A DNA stretch of 64,000 nt, from positions 50,550,616 through 50,614,615 of the forward strand of contig CM072919.1 of NCBI GenBank assembly GCA_037013685.1. The letters are read 5' to 3'. The position numbers were made by a program, and so were the translations under genes. Below, in pieces: positions 1 through 14,600 of this stretch (within the stretch, counting starts at the first letter, position 1; each line of letters opens with the position of its first letter). Source of the stretch: Acridotheres tristis. Taxonomy: Eukaryota; Chordata; Aves; Passeriformes; Sturnidae. Below the pieces are notes generated by a model that had not been told where the DNA came from, searched no databases, and worked only from the letters and a program-made list of their open reading frames with translations.

Positions 1-545
1 CTTAGCTGGAATACAGATTAGATACAAACAAATTACACACACTTCTTTTTTTGTTTTTTCCCTGAAAACAATTAGTTTGTGACTATCAGTGTAATAACAT
101 ATGCATTTCCACTAAGAAGGTCAGATACTCTGATGGTGTTTTTAAAATTTTGCTTCAGAACTTGTAAATACAAATTCCAAATACAAGTTTACAGAGATAC
201 AAATACAAGAGATTTACTATTAGGGAAGTAACCTCCCCTACTTAATGTAATATTAAAATCTACAAAGTTTGATAATTATTTAATCATAAGGTACCAAAAG
301 CACAGATGTAAAGACTAAGTACATGAATCAGTATTTATAAACAATATTATAATATGAATATAAAATTATTATTTTAGAGAGCCCATATGTTACAGGAAAG
401 AAAAGATGACCAGCTAATTATACTACATACGTCACTGTTTCTTCAGATAGATAAAGATAAATACTATTATTTGAATTTAGTCTTAGACTTAGTTACATAT
501 ATTTTTTCCCCTATGGGTTCTCAGATAATGTTCTCTCTCATCACT
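1..545. other. AT-rich non-coding sequence, nothing recognised
   Basis: No repeat family, RNA gene or convincing exon is visible. A 94-residue plus-strand frame starts at 387 but runs into the CR1 3' end in antisense and has no recognisable domain, so it is treated as chance. Confidence 0.5.
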
Positions 546-800
546 TTATGGAATCAGAATCACTTTGGTTGGAAAAGTCCCTTGATATCAAGTCCAACCA
601 TTAACCCAGAACTGTCAATTCCAACACTAGACCATGTTCCTAAGTGCAACATTTACATGTCTTTAAAATAATTCCAGAGATGGTTACTAAACCACCTCCC
701 TAGGAAGCCTATTCCAAAGTCTGACAAGTGTATTATTGGAGCAATTTCCCATAACACACAGCCTATTATTTTGCAGTTTAAAGAAACTGAAGAACACTTT
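546..800 (-). mobile_element. CR1 LINE 3'-end fragment (old, diverged)
   Basis: Read on the minus strand, this stretch gives the tail of a CR1 coding region (residues resembling LVRLWNRLPREVV, then a stop near 687). It then gives the 3' untranslated part with the usual order: CCATCTCTGG-like, TTAAAGACATG, GGGTTAATGGTTGGACTTGAT, CTTTTCCAACC, and a degenerate octamer tail near 548. CR1 is the dominant LINE of birds. Insertions are normally 5'-truncated and end in short ATTCTATG-type octamers, which fits. The minus-strand open frame 687-1160 ends in this CR1 tail. Its upstream part may be further CR1 sequence or chance; I cannot place the 5' boundary. The copy is heavily substituted and not functional. 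Confidence 0.75.
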
Positions 801-2557
801 GAAATTAAACAATACTTCAGAATATATTCTAACTTTTAGAGTATATAAAAGAGCTATTTTTCCATTACTTGAAAATATATAACTACTATGCATAATATTG
901 AACATTTTATATCTTGGCTGGAGTAAAATTCTAAGTTGTTTACATCCGAGATATAATGTCAGTTCAAATAATTTAATAATTTTGAATGTTAAGCTGTGAA
1001 GACACAAATGCAATCCATAGTGATTTGTGGTAAAATCACTGAAGTGATTCTCAACCAGTGAATCAATTTTCACAGAGGACTTGTGAGAGGTTGTAGGGTG
1101 GCATGCTTGATAATGAAAAAGAAGTGATGCTGTAAGATTGAAACCATGCTTTAGGAGCACAATGAAACAAAAGTCAGCAGCAGCAGCAGCCTTCTCCTCT
1201 TGTTAGGGCTGGCTGGTTCTACTTTATTCCCAGAAAGCTGAATAAAGCTTGGGAAATTTCTCTAACGCCCACTAGTGAGAAGTTCAGTTGTAGGAAAAGC
1301 AAATCCTGAAGAAATTCTCTCACCAGACTTCCCTGTGTGCACTTTCTTGATAGCCAGCTTCAAATGAGCCAAAAATGCCTTCTAGAGAGAGGCATTTCTA
1401 GCAGCTTTCTATATTTTTATATACAACTTTCTTAACTTTGCACTTTTTTGCTATGGCATAAAGTAAGACTTTTTGCTATGGCATAAAGTAAGACTTTTTG
1501 CTACAACATAATGCAAGAGAAAGACCTGAGGAGCATGAAGACCAAATAACCCAGAATTTCATGAGATAATTTAAAATCCTTCAGGTTACCTGATGTCAAG
1601 TCAGCAAATGTTAGCAAAGAACAGTGATATAAGCCTTTGTATTTGCTTTACATATCAGACAGACAGCCTGTCCAAAAATACAAAATCTTAAAGTAATTGA
1701 AGTAGTTAGTTGGAATACTAGGAGTTAGTTGAGCAAATCAGGTCACTTGGAGAAAATTAGCATAATGCCACTGAGAACTTCTTTAATAATGGACTTCCTT
1801 ATAGTTCCAAACTTCATTAATTAAAATTTGCATGACTTAATAGTAGGTCAGTGATAGAAAAAAAAATGATGTCATGAAATAATTCATTTTCTTTTTATTC
1901 ATGTCAAGATATTTTCTCTTCCCCTCACCAAGCCCTTTACAAGGTTTATCTTATTTTTGATCTTCTGTTTGTTTTTTATCTTAATTTTTTGTGTAATATT
2001 TCTGTCAACAAACCATAACAATTAATTTATGCCCATGTATTTGTTTGTTCATATAAAACAGGAGAGAATTTTTACAATGTGCTACTCTTTTCCTTCTAGC
2101 CATTATTTCACTTATGAGATAATGTCAAAAGGAGATGAATATTGTTACTGGGTAACGTCCTCCCACTGCAAGATGAATGTCAAGACATTTATGAAAAATA
2201 AAGGATCACATGAAACAGAGATATCTATTTCAAAGCAGGAAAACATTTTCCAGTCAAAATATTCAGTGCTGGTCACAAGATGTCTGTTCATTTGGATTGT
2301 TTTGAAAAGATGAAACAGATGACAGACGCAAGTAGATTAGCAGCTTTCCTGTGTGACATTAATCATAAAAGATTCATTTCATAGTATTTTAAGAATATTA
2401 ATTTTTTAAAAAATCCAGATAGGAATAAGAATGTGAAACAAGTATTGTAATACTTTCTTTAAATATTTTCTGTTTTATTAGTTGGGTAGAAATTCATCAT
2501 TTAACAGGTATAAAATATACAAAATTACTAGCTAGAAAGTAATATATGTTATTTCAT
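801..2557. other. AT-rich non-coding sequence
   Basis: Apart from the 25-bp tandem repeat listed separately, I see no gene or known repeat. The upstream part may contain unrecognised decayed LINE sequence continuing from the CR1 fragment at 546-800. A 94-residue frame at 2029-2313 has no recognisable motif. Confidence 0.4.
1445..1519. repeat. 25-bp tandem repeat, three copies
   Basis: Two identical 25-bp units (1445-1469 and 1470-1494; each begins TTTTTGCTATGGCATAAAG) are followed by a third diverged unit (1495-1519, beginning TTTTTGCTACAACATAATG). The first two being identical while the third is diverged suggests a recent local duplication of an existing unit. Confidence 0.9.

Positions 2558-2605
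<48 letters not shown>
2558..2605. repeat. (ATAG)n tetranucleotide microsatellite
   Basis: About 11.5 uninterrupted ATAG/GATA units. On the minus strand the same tract gives an open frame coding SIYL repeats, which is an artefact of the array. The tract is pure and so likely length-polymorphic. Confidence 0.97.
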
Positions 2606-5600
2606 AAAAGTGTTGTGTAGTTTAGCTTTGTCCATACCTAACAAGGCGAGACTGATGAAACTGAAATAAATACACATTATTGCCACTGACTCTAGATTTA
2701 CTGATACCTTAACCAAGCAGAAAAAAATCAAGTAGCTGGTAACACAAACATTTTGGAAATATTACAGGGCAAATATAGATACCCTGTAAATACTTGATCT
2801 TGGACTTAACACGATAAAGTCCAGCACTATGGACACTTCCACTTTGTTGTAGCAAATGTTAAATTTGATCTAATTCTCTGAATTGCCCTAAATGACAAAT
2901 AACTAGAAAACACAGATAAAAACAGAAACTAATTAGACATGGTTACAGCTGCCTCCCTGGTTTCCACTTGCAGTGCTTAATAAAAAAGTTTCCTTTCTGT
3001 CTCTTCCACGTTGTCATTTTGGCAACAGCAGTATTTTGATACATTGCATGTATGATTGGTGCCATGAGGACAATAGTCAATAGAAAGGCTCCCTGGACAA
3101 ATAGCTTCAGTAAAAGAGCTTTAGGAAGCCAAATAAAAATGGTACAAAGTGTTTATTATTCAATATATACAAAAAAATTATATTCAAGTACATGTAATTA
3201 AGAGGATAACTTTGCAGATACTAATGCAAGTTGATTTCTCACTCTTGTCCTAAGAAAAGAAAATTCTTCTATTAAAACCGCAGAAAATGTAATAATGTAC
3301 ATGACTTTTGTGCTATGTTGGTTATAATTAGTAGTTTCATGTGAGGTTTCCTCTACTATATGAGAAGCAGACATCACTAATTCATGTGAGCTGATAATCA
3401 TGTTACAGGTTGGTTTAATGAGATTAATGCTTTTTTTGTAATTATTATGGTAATACACTGCCTGTGACTCATGCAATTCTCCTCTATTAATTAGTATGTG
3501 ATTGCTTTAGTATAATTCATTTCTTCTGAAGTCCCAGGTTTATTATAATAAGTTATATAGTTATTGACTTTATTATGCAGTTTATTTCATTATGGATTTG
3601 GGGGATTTTTTGATTGAAATTCCATCTTCCTCGAAGCCCACAAATCTCTCTTTATATTCTTGGGATTTGTTTCACTGAAAGAATTACAGAAAGTATACAA
3701 ACTAAGTCAATACTTGTGCTCAAATCCTGAGAATCACCAAATTTTTACAGCTCGACTTGGGCTATGATGACTCTGAGGAGTCATCATGCCATATTAATTC
3801 CACTTAGCCTTATTCTTAAATTCCAAGGGTCATGCCTCGTATTAAGGGAAATTAAATCGGTGTCATGATTTCTGCAGTTTGTTATTTCACATAGATGTAG
3901 AAAATGGTGCAAAAATGCCAGAGTTAGGACCTTGTGAGGCAACAGAGATTTAGAGCAACACAAATGTGTTACCATTTCCTTCCACTCAGCAGGTAAGGTA
4001 ATGCACAGCAAACACTCAGGAAAGCTGCACAAAGCCCCTGAATTCTAAGGATAAGTCTCTGTCAAGATAGTTCTGAAAAAACAATGCAGCAAAGCTTGCA
4101 GTCAACACTGGAACCCTTAGAGCACTTGCTTGCATGTATTTCCTCTGAATTTCTATTTTACAGTAGATTTACTTTCTATCCTGTTCTTATGTTTCTTTCT
4201 GTCTCTCAAGCAATGTGGAGGAAAGTAAGGGATATTCTGTCAAAATCCCCACCTGTCAGGAAATTTCCTTTGGAAAAGAACAAATGTGGTAATTCCAGAA
4301 TCAAACAGAAAGGTAAACTCATTCCCAAATCCTGAAAAAGCTTAGTGAATTTTTGATAACAGAAAAGCTGTATGAAAAGTATGCTATTCTTCTATAGGGA
4401 AATGATACGTGTTTCTCACAGAAATTCAAAATTAATTATACATTTTTTGTAGAAATGTGAAAAAATAGTGATCATACCTGGTGAGTACACCAGCCTATGA
4501 GTGGTATTAGATAGATGCCTTACCAGTTAATATACAGTAAAGATTGACGTCTGATTGGGACCTAAAAATCTATCATATTATAAAACCAGAATCAAGCTTA
4601 ATCTTATAATTATGACAGAGAGTTGATGCTTCATCAGTAAGACTGATGAACGACTAAATAATTATAGCAATTTTTTTGTTAATTGTGTTTGAAGCCACTC
4701 ATAATACTCACTTTGAGGGGAAAAAAGCAATAAAACTCCTGCTAGTTTAAAATTCTAAAACAAACATGTAAAGGCATTTCGTATAAAGTTGTTAGATAGA
4801 TCATCTTTTTCTTATGTTGAATGCCTTCATTATAAAAGCTGTTACATGAAATTAAACACTGTTCTCTTCATATGCAGTGTAGTAATATTTTTCACACAGT
4901 AAACTTCATATGGGCAAAATAACATTCCTCATAACATTTTCTTTTAAAAAGTGCAACATTGCTATAGCAGTTATTTCTTTGCAATGAATTTTCTCAGTAT
5001 GTACATAGGCCCTTATGACAATGCTAATATTATTGTCCTAAAAAACCTTTGTTTCAGCTTGGAAAAAAATGATTATAATAATTTAAATCTTGGAGACCCT
5101 TAAAGATTAAAAAAACACAGCATTTTTCTGATTATTTATTACACAGTTCATCAATCTGTCCACTTAGGGAATAAGTCTTTTTCTAAAATGATAATGTATA
5201 TGTCAAAAAAATTATTATCAAGATCAGAATTTGTCACATTGTTGCCTAGCTGCATCAGTGGAGTTTCTCATAATCTTAGTGATCACAAGAGAACCTAATT
5301 AATTGTTTATAACCTGCATATTCTCATTTCGTTCCAGTTATTTCCCACACATTACCAAGTGCACATCAGTGCTGGTTTGGGAATTCTGAATTTATGTCTT
5401 ATATGTGGTCCAGATTTGCATTGGGTAATGTAGGTCTACAAACTTAAGCATCTGAAGTTAGATGAGAATCTGGAGCTTTGACATAGGAACTGTTTAAGCA
5501 TTTCCTTCTTTTCTCCAAGTCTCTGAAAATTTCTTTTTGCCACTCTTTTTCTCCTGATTATACCTGTCCTGATTATATCTCCTAATAACATCCCCTGACA

Positions 5601-8600
5601 TTATTAATGGATAGTTTTGCTTTCAGCAGTTTTATAGTTTCTCAAAATATGGAAGATTCCTAACAGACAAGAAAAGTACAGTTTTCCTTATGCAAAAATT
5701 ACTTGTTACTTCATAAGCTGAAACAGTCATCTAACCTTAGAAAAGTTATTTTAGGTAACATCCAAGTTAAAAGAACTGCAGCTTCAACATTAAAGAATTT
5801 GAAAGGTTTATTTCAGAGTTGCCTATGTCCCACTAGTCTAAGTGATTTTGCACCCTGTTTTTAGATATTTCAAACCACGGTGGCCATAGTTCCAGCATTC
5901 ATGGCAAGTATTTCACACACTACACTATTCTGCTACAGCTTATTCTGTTTCTTCTAGCAGACTTACCCTAAAGAGCAATTAAGCATTTCTTAGGGTTGAC
6001 ACTTTTATTTTCAGTTTCTATGTGACAATCATTGTGACAAACAAGTCTCATTTTTCCTGTATTTCACTTAGGAGAGAAAATAAAAGTTACGTATCATGTA
6101 AAAATATCACAACTATGGGGAGTTCTGTTTAAATGTTAGGCTTGAGATCTTTCCTAGCTTACCTCATTTCAGTAGTTATTATTTATGTAAACACTTTCTT
6201 AATTATACCTGTGTATGTCAATATTCCAGAACTACTTTTTACTCCTCAGAAACGATTGTATAGTGACTGCATTTTGCAAAACCAAGTGTCCTAATATTCA
6301 GCTTGCTCTTAATTCCATCCCATGAATCATGTTATATTATGAAACTTTCTATTTCTCCATCTTGTCAACAAAAAAGATATCATCTAGTGTTTTCTTTCAA
6401 TATATTTATCTGTTTATTATATATTCAGAAAAAAGTAAATAAGGTTGTAGACTAGACAATAGTAACTCCTTTTAAATTGTAAGCCTAAAAGTATTAAAAT
6501 AATATTTATTTTTAATGTAAATTAATTATCTCAAGAGAAAAATTCTTATTAAACATTAGCTTTGTATTCTTCTTGGTTTGCTTAAAAACCTTTACTTCAT
6601 CCAGCTTTGTTATTTATATTTTTTTATTTATTAACTCATTGTAACCGTAACTTCTTTTCAAGAAGAAATGCTGTCTAGCAGAACCAAATGTTGCTGCAGA
6701 AAAGATAATGAAAGCCTTTACACAAAAGCATTCTTCCAATAGAGCTAAAAAGCTCTTTATAATGTGAAAGGTTTCTTGAGTCTATTGGATAACTAACATA
6801 AATGCAACAATTAAACATGAAATATTCTTTAAGAATAGTACACAAAGACAATCAGCATAATCCTCACTTAGATAAGAGTAGCAGCTGTCCATGGACCTTA
6901 CATGTTAGCAGTTCATTTCAGAACCCAGATGCAGCAGTGCTCAAACATGCTTCTTTGCCATGTTTCAGTGTTTTGAAGTTGTATGCAGTTCCCTTTGACC
7001 AGCTGATTGTCAGGAATGAAGTAGAATTTCTAAAATGTTCTGGATCTATCTTTAGATATTTCATTAAAAACAAGATCCTGTTCCTGAATTTATTAATCCC
7101 CACCTAATCTACTATCTCTTACCTGGTTAAATTTCTTAAAAGGATAATAAAATATGGAGCTGAGAACTTTTGATTTATAGCTTTTTACATGAAGTTAAAT
7201 ACATTTTTTTAATGCACATGCCGCTGCTGTCAGTCTGATTTTTTTCATGAATATGAAATTCACAAGATTTGAGCACACCTGACTGCTGATAAATGTGAAG
7301 ATCACTAACAGGGGAAAATAATCTCCATCAATGTTCTTAAAATTCATGCCAATTTACATGGGTGAAACTTAAAAAAAAAAAAAAAAGTTAGTAGAGAATA
7401 TGTTTAAAAGAAAACAGAAAGGAGAATTTTCTCCTAAAAATGCAAATCAATAGGTTTACAAAGTTATTTAAACTCATAGAGTACTATATCTATGTATTGG
7501 TGAATTAAAGTATATATTTATCACATATATCTAAAAGAAAAACAGGAGCTAGCTGATGACTGACTTTTGCATCAGCGTGGATATTATGGCAAATAATTAT
7601 AATGGAGTGATCACAGGATGACTGATGGCTATCTCTTTCTGAGTTGAAGGGTAATACACATGCAGGAGGTGAAATATGCAACTAACAAAAGGCTTTAAGG
7701 GATAATCTCATTTTTTGCAGCTTACCAAAGAGACTCTTATATACTAAGCCATAGACTTAAGCAGTACACAGCAACTAACATGGATTTTATATGTGTGTTT
7801 AAGTATTTTAATAGGCGATTTCAAGAATGTCCGTTGCTGGGGCATTTCTCTGTCAGGATATTGGAGTCACTATACTATTGAAAAAATAAAAAGATCCCAC
7901 TGACCAGAAACTTGCCAAATCAGTGGATTGATTCAACACATTCATTACCATCATCTACAAAAACAAAGTGAGCCAGATCTGGGTCAGTGAGTCATCATGT
8001 TAAGTCCACCACATGGTCATGCCTGATACTGGGCCATCTGCCTGGCAATAATCATTTGTTCTATATTAAATATAATGAGGACATGATCAGATAATATTAA
8101 AACAGGCATGTTTCCTGTTCTGCCTTTAAATTATAAATTTCTGTCCCATCAGTTTTCATTATAAAGTCCTTAATTTTTCATACATCTTTCTCTTTTAATA
8201 TCAACTTCTAATTATCAGACTTGCTATTCTGAAATCTTTCTGATGTTATATTAGTCCACAGTAGTTTTCTCAATTTCTCATTAATATCTTTCTTAAAATT
8301 AGGTTTATTTCTTGTAAACTTTTCATTTTCTTACCTGCACCTATTGAGTCTTAATCTACTTCTTCTTCTTTTCCACAATTGATTTTACCCTTTCTTCAAT
8401 CTACACCTTTAGTAACATTTGATTTCTACCTCTCCTTAAAATTCCTTGCAATATGAGAGCAAGAAAATTTTGCTATGTTTTCTTTTTCTTGCCTTTCTTT
8501 TAAATGTCTTCATCTTATTTTATTTTACGTCTTATTTTTCAATATCTTATCTGCTTTTATATTTCTTTGTGAAGTTGTATTTGACCAGTCTAGGATTGCC

Positions 8601-11600
8601 ATTGCTTCATTAATTTCCTGCATGAACATATGTGAATTCAACCTCCTACTCCTTTTTACAAAAGTATTGCACCAAACAAAGTTTAGATGTAATTGAGGCA
8701 TACTGCCATACTACCTCAATTCTTTGCTTCTATTGCAAGCTTGACCCTGATTTTCAGCTCCTCTTTTCTCTGTTTGGAAAGCAAGAACTTTGCAGAGTTC
8801 TTTTATTTCTGTCAGCATTTTGAGTGGCTAAAACTTTAGTCTTTGGTATAATAATAATAATAATATATTGTACTTTTAAGAAGCTTGATACATAATAGAA
8901 AACATATCAAGGAACAGAAACATAAGATATAATCCTACATATCTGGATGAAACAATTCTGAATTTACATGAAGAGTGAAATTTCCCAGAGCTTAAGGAAC
9001 AGCAATTTTTTCTACAAAATTGACAAAGAAAATATAACACCATACAGTCCTTCAAATACCAGAAAGGACCATACTGCATGTTAACTCCTCTGAATTTATT
9101 TGAATTCAAATAATTTTATATATAATTATTAGCAACTTCATATTTATTAATAAGCAACTAATATATGCATAACTGCATTACAATTTTAAAAGATAAGTGA
9201 AATCAAATAATGTTTTCTGTTTGGAAGCTCAGTCTATTGTTCATTTCATATTTTATCAGCTGTCTATACTTGCTTTTTAAACATGGCTAAATGAACTACT
9301 TATCATGAGAAAAAATCGTTTTAGAATGCATACTTGCATTTTTCAAGTAAAATACAGATACTGTCAATTAATTTTGATTTTGACTTCTGTATAAAATCAA
9401 TATCTAGAAAATACTTAAATAACTGGTAATCTATGCAAGCTTACTTTTCTTACTAGCTCATTTTTTTTCTGTGTTAGACAATTAAATGGCATTCTACAGT
9501 GATACATATGGTCCTATAAGACAAAGTAGTTTTGTAGTGGAAGTAATTTTTTCTCATCCTGCATTTCTTTAGACTAATCCAAAATATTTTAGGAGATAAT
9601 ACACAGGAAAAGATCTTTAGCATTTTACTCTCACATTCAGAGGCTTTAGAACAGCACATTGTGATGCAAAATTTCCCAAATTTTGGACTGTGGTATTAAA
9701 TTTCTTAAGTGGGCTCACCTTTGCTTCCTCTATGCAGTATATACTTCTGGTCAAAGTACTATCTTACTCTCCAAAAACTTTTCAAACTTCTAGTTTCAAA
9801 TAAATCCACAGGAGCACAGACATAATATTGAGACAATCTCTAACTCTTGATACTGGAGTGCATTTTTATGGACTTTTTTTGTTAGATTTCAAAGTTTTAG
9901 TCCTAGACAAAGCATGAAAATTTGCTGAACTCCTTTCCACGGACCAATTCAAGGGAAAGCTACTTTATCTTTATGTGATAGAAATAGAACTTACCATTGA
10001 AGCAATTGACTGAACACTGACTTACATCCATTGCGATATCTGAGAGCAGAGTTTCCTAACCAACATTTCAGCTTGGAGGACCAAAGACATTCTCACTACT
10101 GATTTTTACATTACACACCTTATTGACGAAAAGCTACATAACGACCCCCTAATCCTGCATCAGCTCCTTTCTTCTCACAGTGTCTTCATCAACCTCATGT
10201 TTTATCAGGCACTGCTTGATTCAGAGGAGAACCCTGATACAAAGACAGCCCATTTCAGTCGAATAAGTTTCCACCACATAAATTAAGAGAAATAGTGATG
10301 GACATAGAAATGTACACTGAGAATGAAAGAACAATCTAAATAAAGTGGAGAACTCCCTCTATAAAGGAAAACCAAGTGTATTGCATGCTGGCTACAGGAG
10401 ACACAGAAAAATTAAAGAAAGAAAAAAATTTAAAACAACTTTACAAAAAATAATTTTTTGTGTGTATTTGAGTGCTGTAGATGCACAGACTTTCCTACTT
10501 CGTCTTTTCCTACTTGACTCTTTTTTTTCAAGTTTTTTCCTTTGTTTTCTCTTTTCTCTCCAGTAACATTTGGCGGGGGGAGTGCAACCTTTTGGTCCTT
10601 TCTTAAATGTGATATCTTCATAATCTGAATATATTAATTCATCATTGCAATCATCTTGAAAAGCTGTTATCTTTAAAATCAATTATTGTGTGAATAACAG
10701 AAAATCTTAGGAAGTACAATACAAATCTTCTCTGAAAGCATTATGATAGCTATTTATTTACATGGAAAATGAATGTAGATCTCAATCCAGGAAACAAGAT
10801 TACCAGTTTTCATATAGAGTCAGTCATGTCAGGGTGATGCAGCTGACAATACCAAAAGAAATAGTTGAAGAGCTGGGATTACAAATCCCATCCCCAAGTC
10901 CCATAGTGAGATCATGAAGCACTATCAACTCTTTTCTGGTATTTGGCAATTTTTCATAAAACTAGAATTTCCAGCAGAAGTTTCTCACTTCAAAAATTTC
11001 CTTTTAGCTTTAAAAGCTAACTGTATCTTATAAATGTGTTTTCCAATTTTGAAGAAAGAATGAATATGCCTTTTAAATCTCAGGCTCTATATGACATTAT
11101 TCCTCAGAAAATTTTTCCAAGGAATGTGATTGTGTATTAATTTGATAAAATGGTCATATTTCAACATCATATTTCTTACCCAGCTTGTCTCTATTAAAGA
11201 TGCATCACTAGAATAGTTTCCTTATCTTTTAGCAGACAGGGGCTAAGAATTTCTGGATGATTCATTCACTATCCATTAACATTATCTGAAAAGAAAAGCT
11301 ACCAATTTCACATTCCTTGAGATCAAAATTCTATTATTGTGTCTTCTTTATGAGTATCTTGAACAGGTAATTAAAAAGAAATTATTTTAATAATTAATTG
11401 TGTAAGTATCAAAACTATCACTTTTAGAAGAAAGCCCTGGAACTTTATTGTTCACCAAAAAAAAACTAATAAATAAGACCTGGTATAAGATTATATGTCA
11501 GTTATATAGCAAGATGCTCTAAAGAACAAATAAAACTAAGTTTGTATTCCTCATCAGGGTGTCACTCTATAACAGAATAATTCAAAGGACACTGAAGTCA

Positions 11601-14600
11601 ACTAATGCTTACATATCCGTGGACTTAGTAAGGTTTAATTTCAACTTTGCTCCATCTTAAACTCATCTGTATTCTGTTTCATAAGGTATTGAAAATTTCT
11701 TTTCTCTCCTGTGTTGGCTTGGTATCTTTCCTGCTTTATAGATGTTTAATTTCTTCTTTATGTTGCTTTGTCCTCATTTTAATAGCTAACTTCCTTACTT
11801 TGAACATTTTTTTAAACTAGGCTAACAGTTCTTAGTTTTGCCTGTTTTTCTTTTCCCAAAAGTATAGGAGACCTTCTAAATTTCCATTTAGTCATTGGAT
11901 TGTAGCTATTTCTCTGTATTTCATGTGCAAAAACACTCCTTAACAACCTTTCCAGGCTTAGATAGGACATATTTCTCAGTCCTGCAGTACAATTTATCTG
12001 CTTAGATACTGAGATTCTGAATTGCTAAGGACTTATAGCAGTTACCCCCTTGTGATAATCAATTTACACACACAGTCAAATCAATTTAAGCATATTTCTT
12101 TCAAAAGATATAGAGCTTCCAATACTATCAGTAATATTTACTTTTTTGTTTTTCAATTAGAACAAATATCTTTTCCAAAATCAGTATTTCTATTTCTCCA
12201 GAATTTAAAATCTACTAAAACTCACATTTTGTATTAGATAGAACTTTTCATGAATAAAAGTAATAATTAACATGCTTCCTGCTACTCAATGAGTGTTTTT
12301 ATGCTTACTTACATATTTTGTGAATGTGTTAAATTTTTTTCCCTTTTTTCTTACTTTTGCACAGTTGAAATCCTACAATACGTATGTTTTTGCATTGGAA
12401 TAGTAGTCCATCTTTAGAATTATACCTGGGGGAGTTAAACCAGCCATGTTAATACCCTTTATGAGTGATCAGCTGAGAGTTTGTCACAGACAGAGCATGA
12501 AGTCTGAGAACCTCTTCTCACTAGCAGTATAACACAACCCTCCTGGCACTTTATACATGTTATATGTAACTTCGTTCTTAAATGTAGAACAACTTGTGGA
12601 AGCCTAGTGGCTCACATGTTCTAGAGGTTTTTCACAATGCAGAATATTACATTTCAGGTGATTTAGAGTTTGGGTGTCATTATGAGCATTTAATGTTCTC
12701 CTGTAGAGAAGCAAGGATAGTTATTAATGTTAATTAAAAAAGAAAAAAAAACACAACAAAAATAATAACAACAACAACAGAAATTTATCTTTCTATTCTG
12801 CTGTAGTCCTAATCCGTAGGTGTTGTATCAGACATTTATTTGTTCATTTCTTTATAACCAATATCCAAATTTTCAACAACTGGGACTTTACAAAATAATT
12901 GTTCCTTCTTCTTTTTTCCAAAGGAAAATAAATTCGTTGTTGGAACTCACATCCTTGAGGATTTTTTTTAAACTTTTGTTTTAAACTGCATCCAAAATTG
13001 GCAACTGGAGTAGACCTAGATTTGAATAAAATTAATGTTTTTCTACCTTGTTGTTTAATGGGATGAATATTTCTATATTGTTCTCATAAATTGCTTCATA
13101 AGTAAGGAAAAGTTATAGGCCAAGCTAAGGTGGCCCTGGAAAAGAGAAATTCATCATAATGATACCTCACCATTCAGACTACTGGGAAATCAGAAAATCA
13201 TCTCCTGCTGAGATGTCTATACTAATGACTTGAAGTTCTCTGCAGAGCCCAGATGTAGACCTAGTCAAGGAAGGTAAACCAAGAGACAATCTGCAGATGA
13301 GCCAAGCAGAGAATTTCAGCCTGGAAGATAGTACAGTTTGTGTGTCTGTATTTCTTTTGAACTCAGACATTTCAGAGGCTCATATACCAATGCTCTCCTT
13401 AATGAGCTGAACAAAAAGCTGATTTACAAGTTATGCCATAGTACACATTCTTGCATGTTCATCAGTAGAATTTAAGGATAGCTTTTGGTGACAACAAATC
13501 TTCCCCAGGAAAAACAGTCATTAAAGGTAAGCATCTTCTTAGCGCCAGCAGAACAAGATCCTTATTGAAGAACCGAATACATTCATTTTCATAACTTGCT
13601 TGTACTTAAGAAACATACTCGGTCTTAGAGAAATGCAACAGTCATTCTTGTGAGATAAAGGGTCCATATGTAAGCCTGCACCTTTAAAGCTATGGTTCTT
13701 TGATTGTCTCATATTGCAATTTAAACTGGGAAGGAGGTTAGATTTTGTGGTTTTGTGAATTAGGACTTGGGTTCTCATAAGGGAAGATCACCTAAACTAC
13801 CAGATGTTTCTGATAGTTTCCCAAACTGAGGAATGTGAACAATTATCCTATTCACTATGTACTGTGTTTATATTTAATTTGGTTTAATCAGCTAAATATC
13901 TAGAAACATAAGCTTGTGAAAATCCAAATAAAATTGCGACATGCTATATAAATTTTACTTTAATGCACACCAATCTCCATGTCTTAGCTAAATTATGTGG
14001 GGTTTTCCCTGAATCTTTGTACTTGCAATTTTTCACTTTTCAAATGAAAGCACATTTGGTTTATATTTGTCAATGAGTAGGATTTAGGAAAGCAATTTAA
14101 TTGAATCTAAATTTGATATGTGTTATCCTGAAGTTACCCAACATTCTCCATTGCCCAGAAAGATATTTTACACTCTTTGCCAAAAGAGGCTAAATGTGTG
14201 TCCTATCAAAACTACCTCATCACATAATATTTCTTCTTATTTGTGTTGCTCATACAAGGAATGTAAATTCTATCAACTCTGAAGCTGGGAAACTGTGCTG
14301 AAAGCTGCAAGATCCCAGGCTGAAAAATATGCAATTCATATACCATAATCTTGGTATAAGATATATATTCAGTTAGTTAATTCTAAATAGAATTATGCTC
14401 ACTACAACACAAAGAGATTAGACTTGAGATTTCTATTAAAAATGTATGAATCTTGAAATCTTGAATCTTGAATCTTGACAATGCACAATATACATTCCCA
14501 ATGTTAGCCACTCATGCCTGCAACTCTTAGGCCAAGAAAACCCATGTGGAAACTAATTCCAAGTTAGAATGTAAGAAAATAAAAATCTATGCAATCTTTT

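Noticed and set aside
687..1160. 157-residue minus-strand open frame
   Set aside because: Its C-terminal end is CR1-derived (LWNRLPREVV-like, then the CR1 3' untranslated region). The rest shows no recognisable host domain.
2549..2731. Minus-strand frame with SIYL repeats
   Set aside because: Translation of the ATAG microsatellite.
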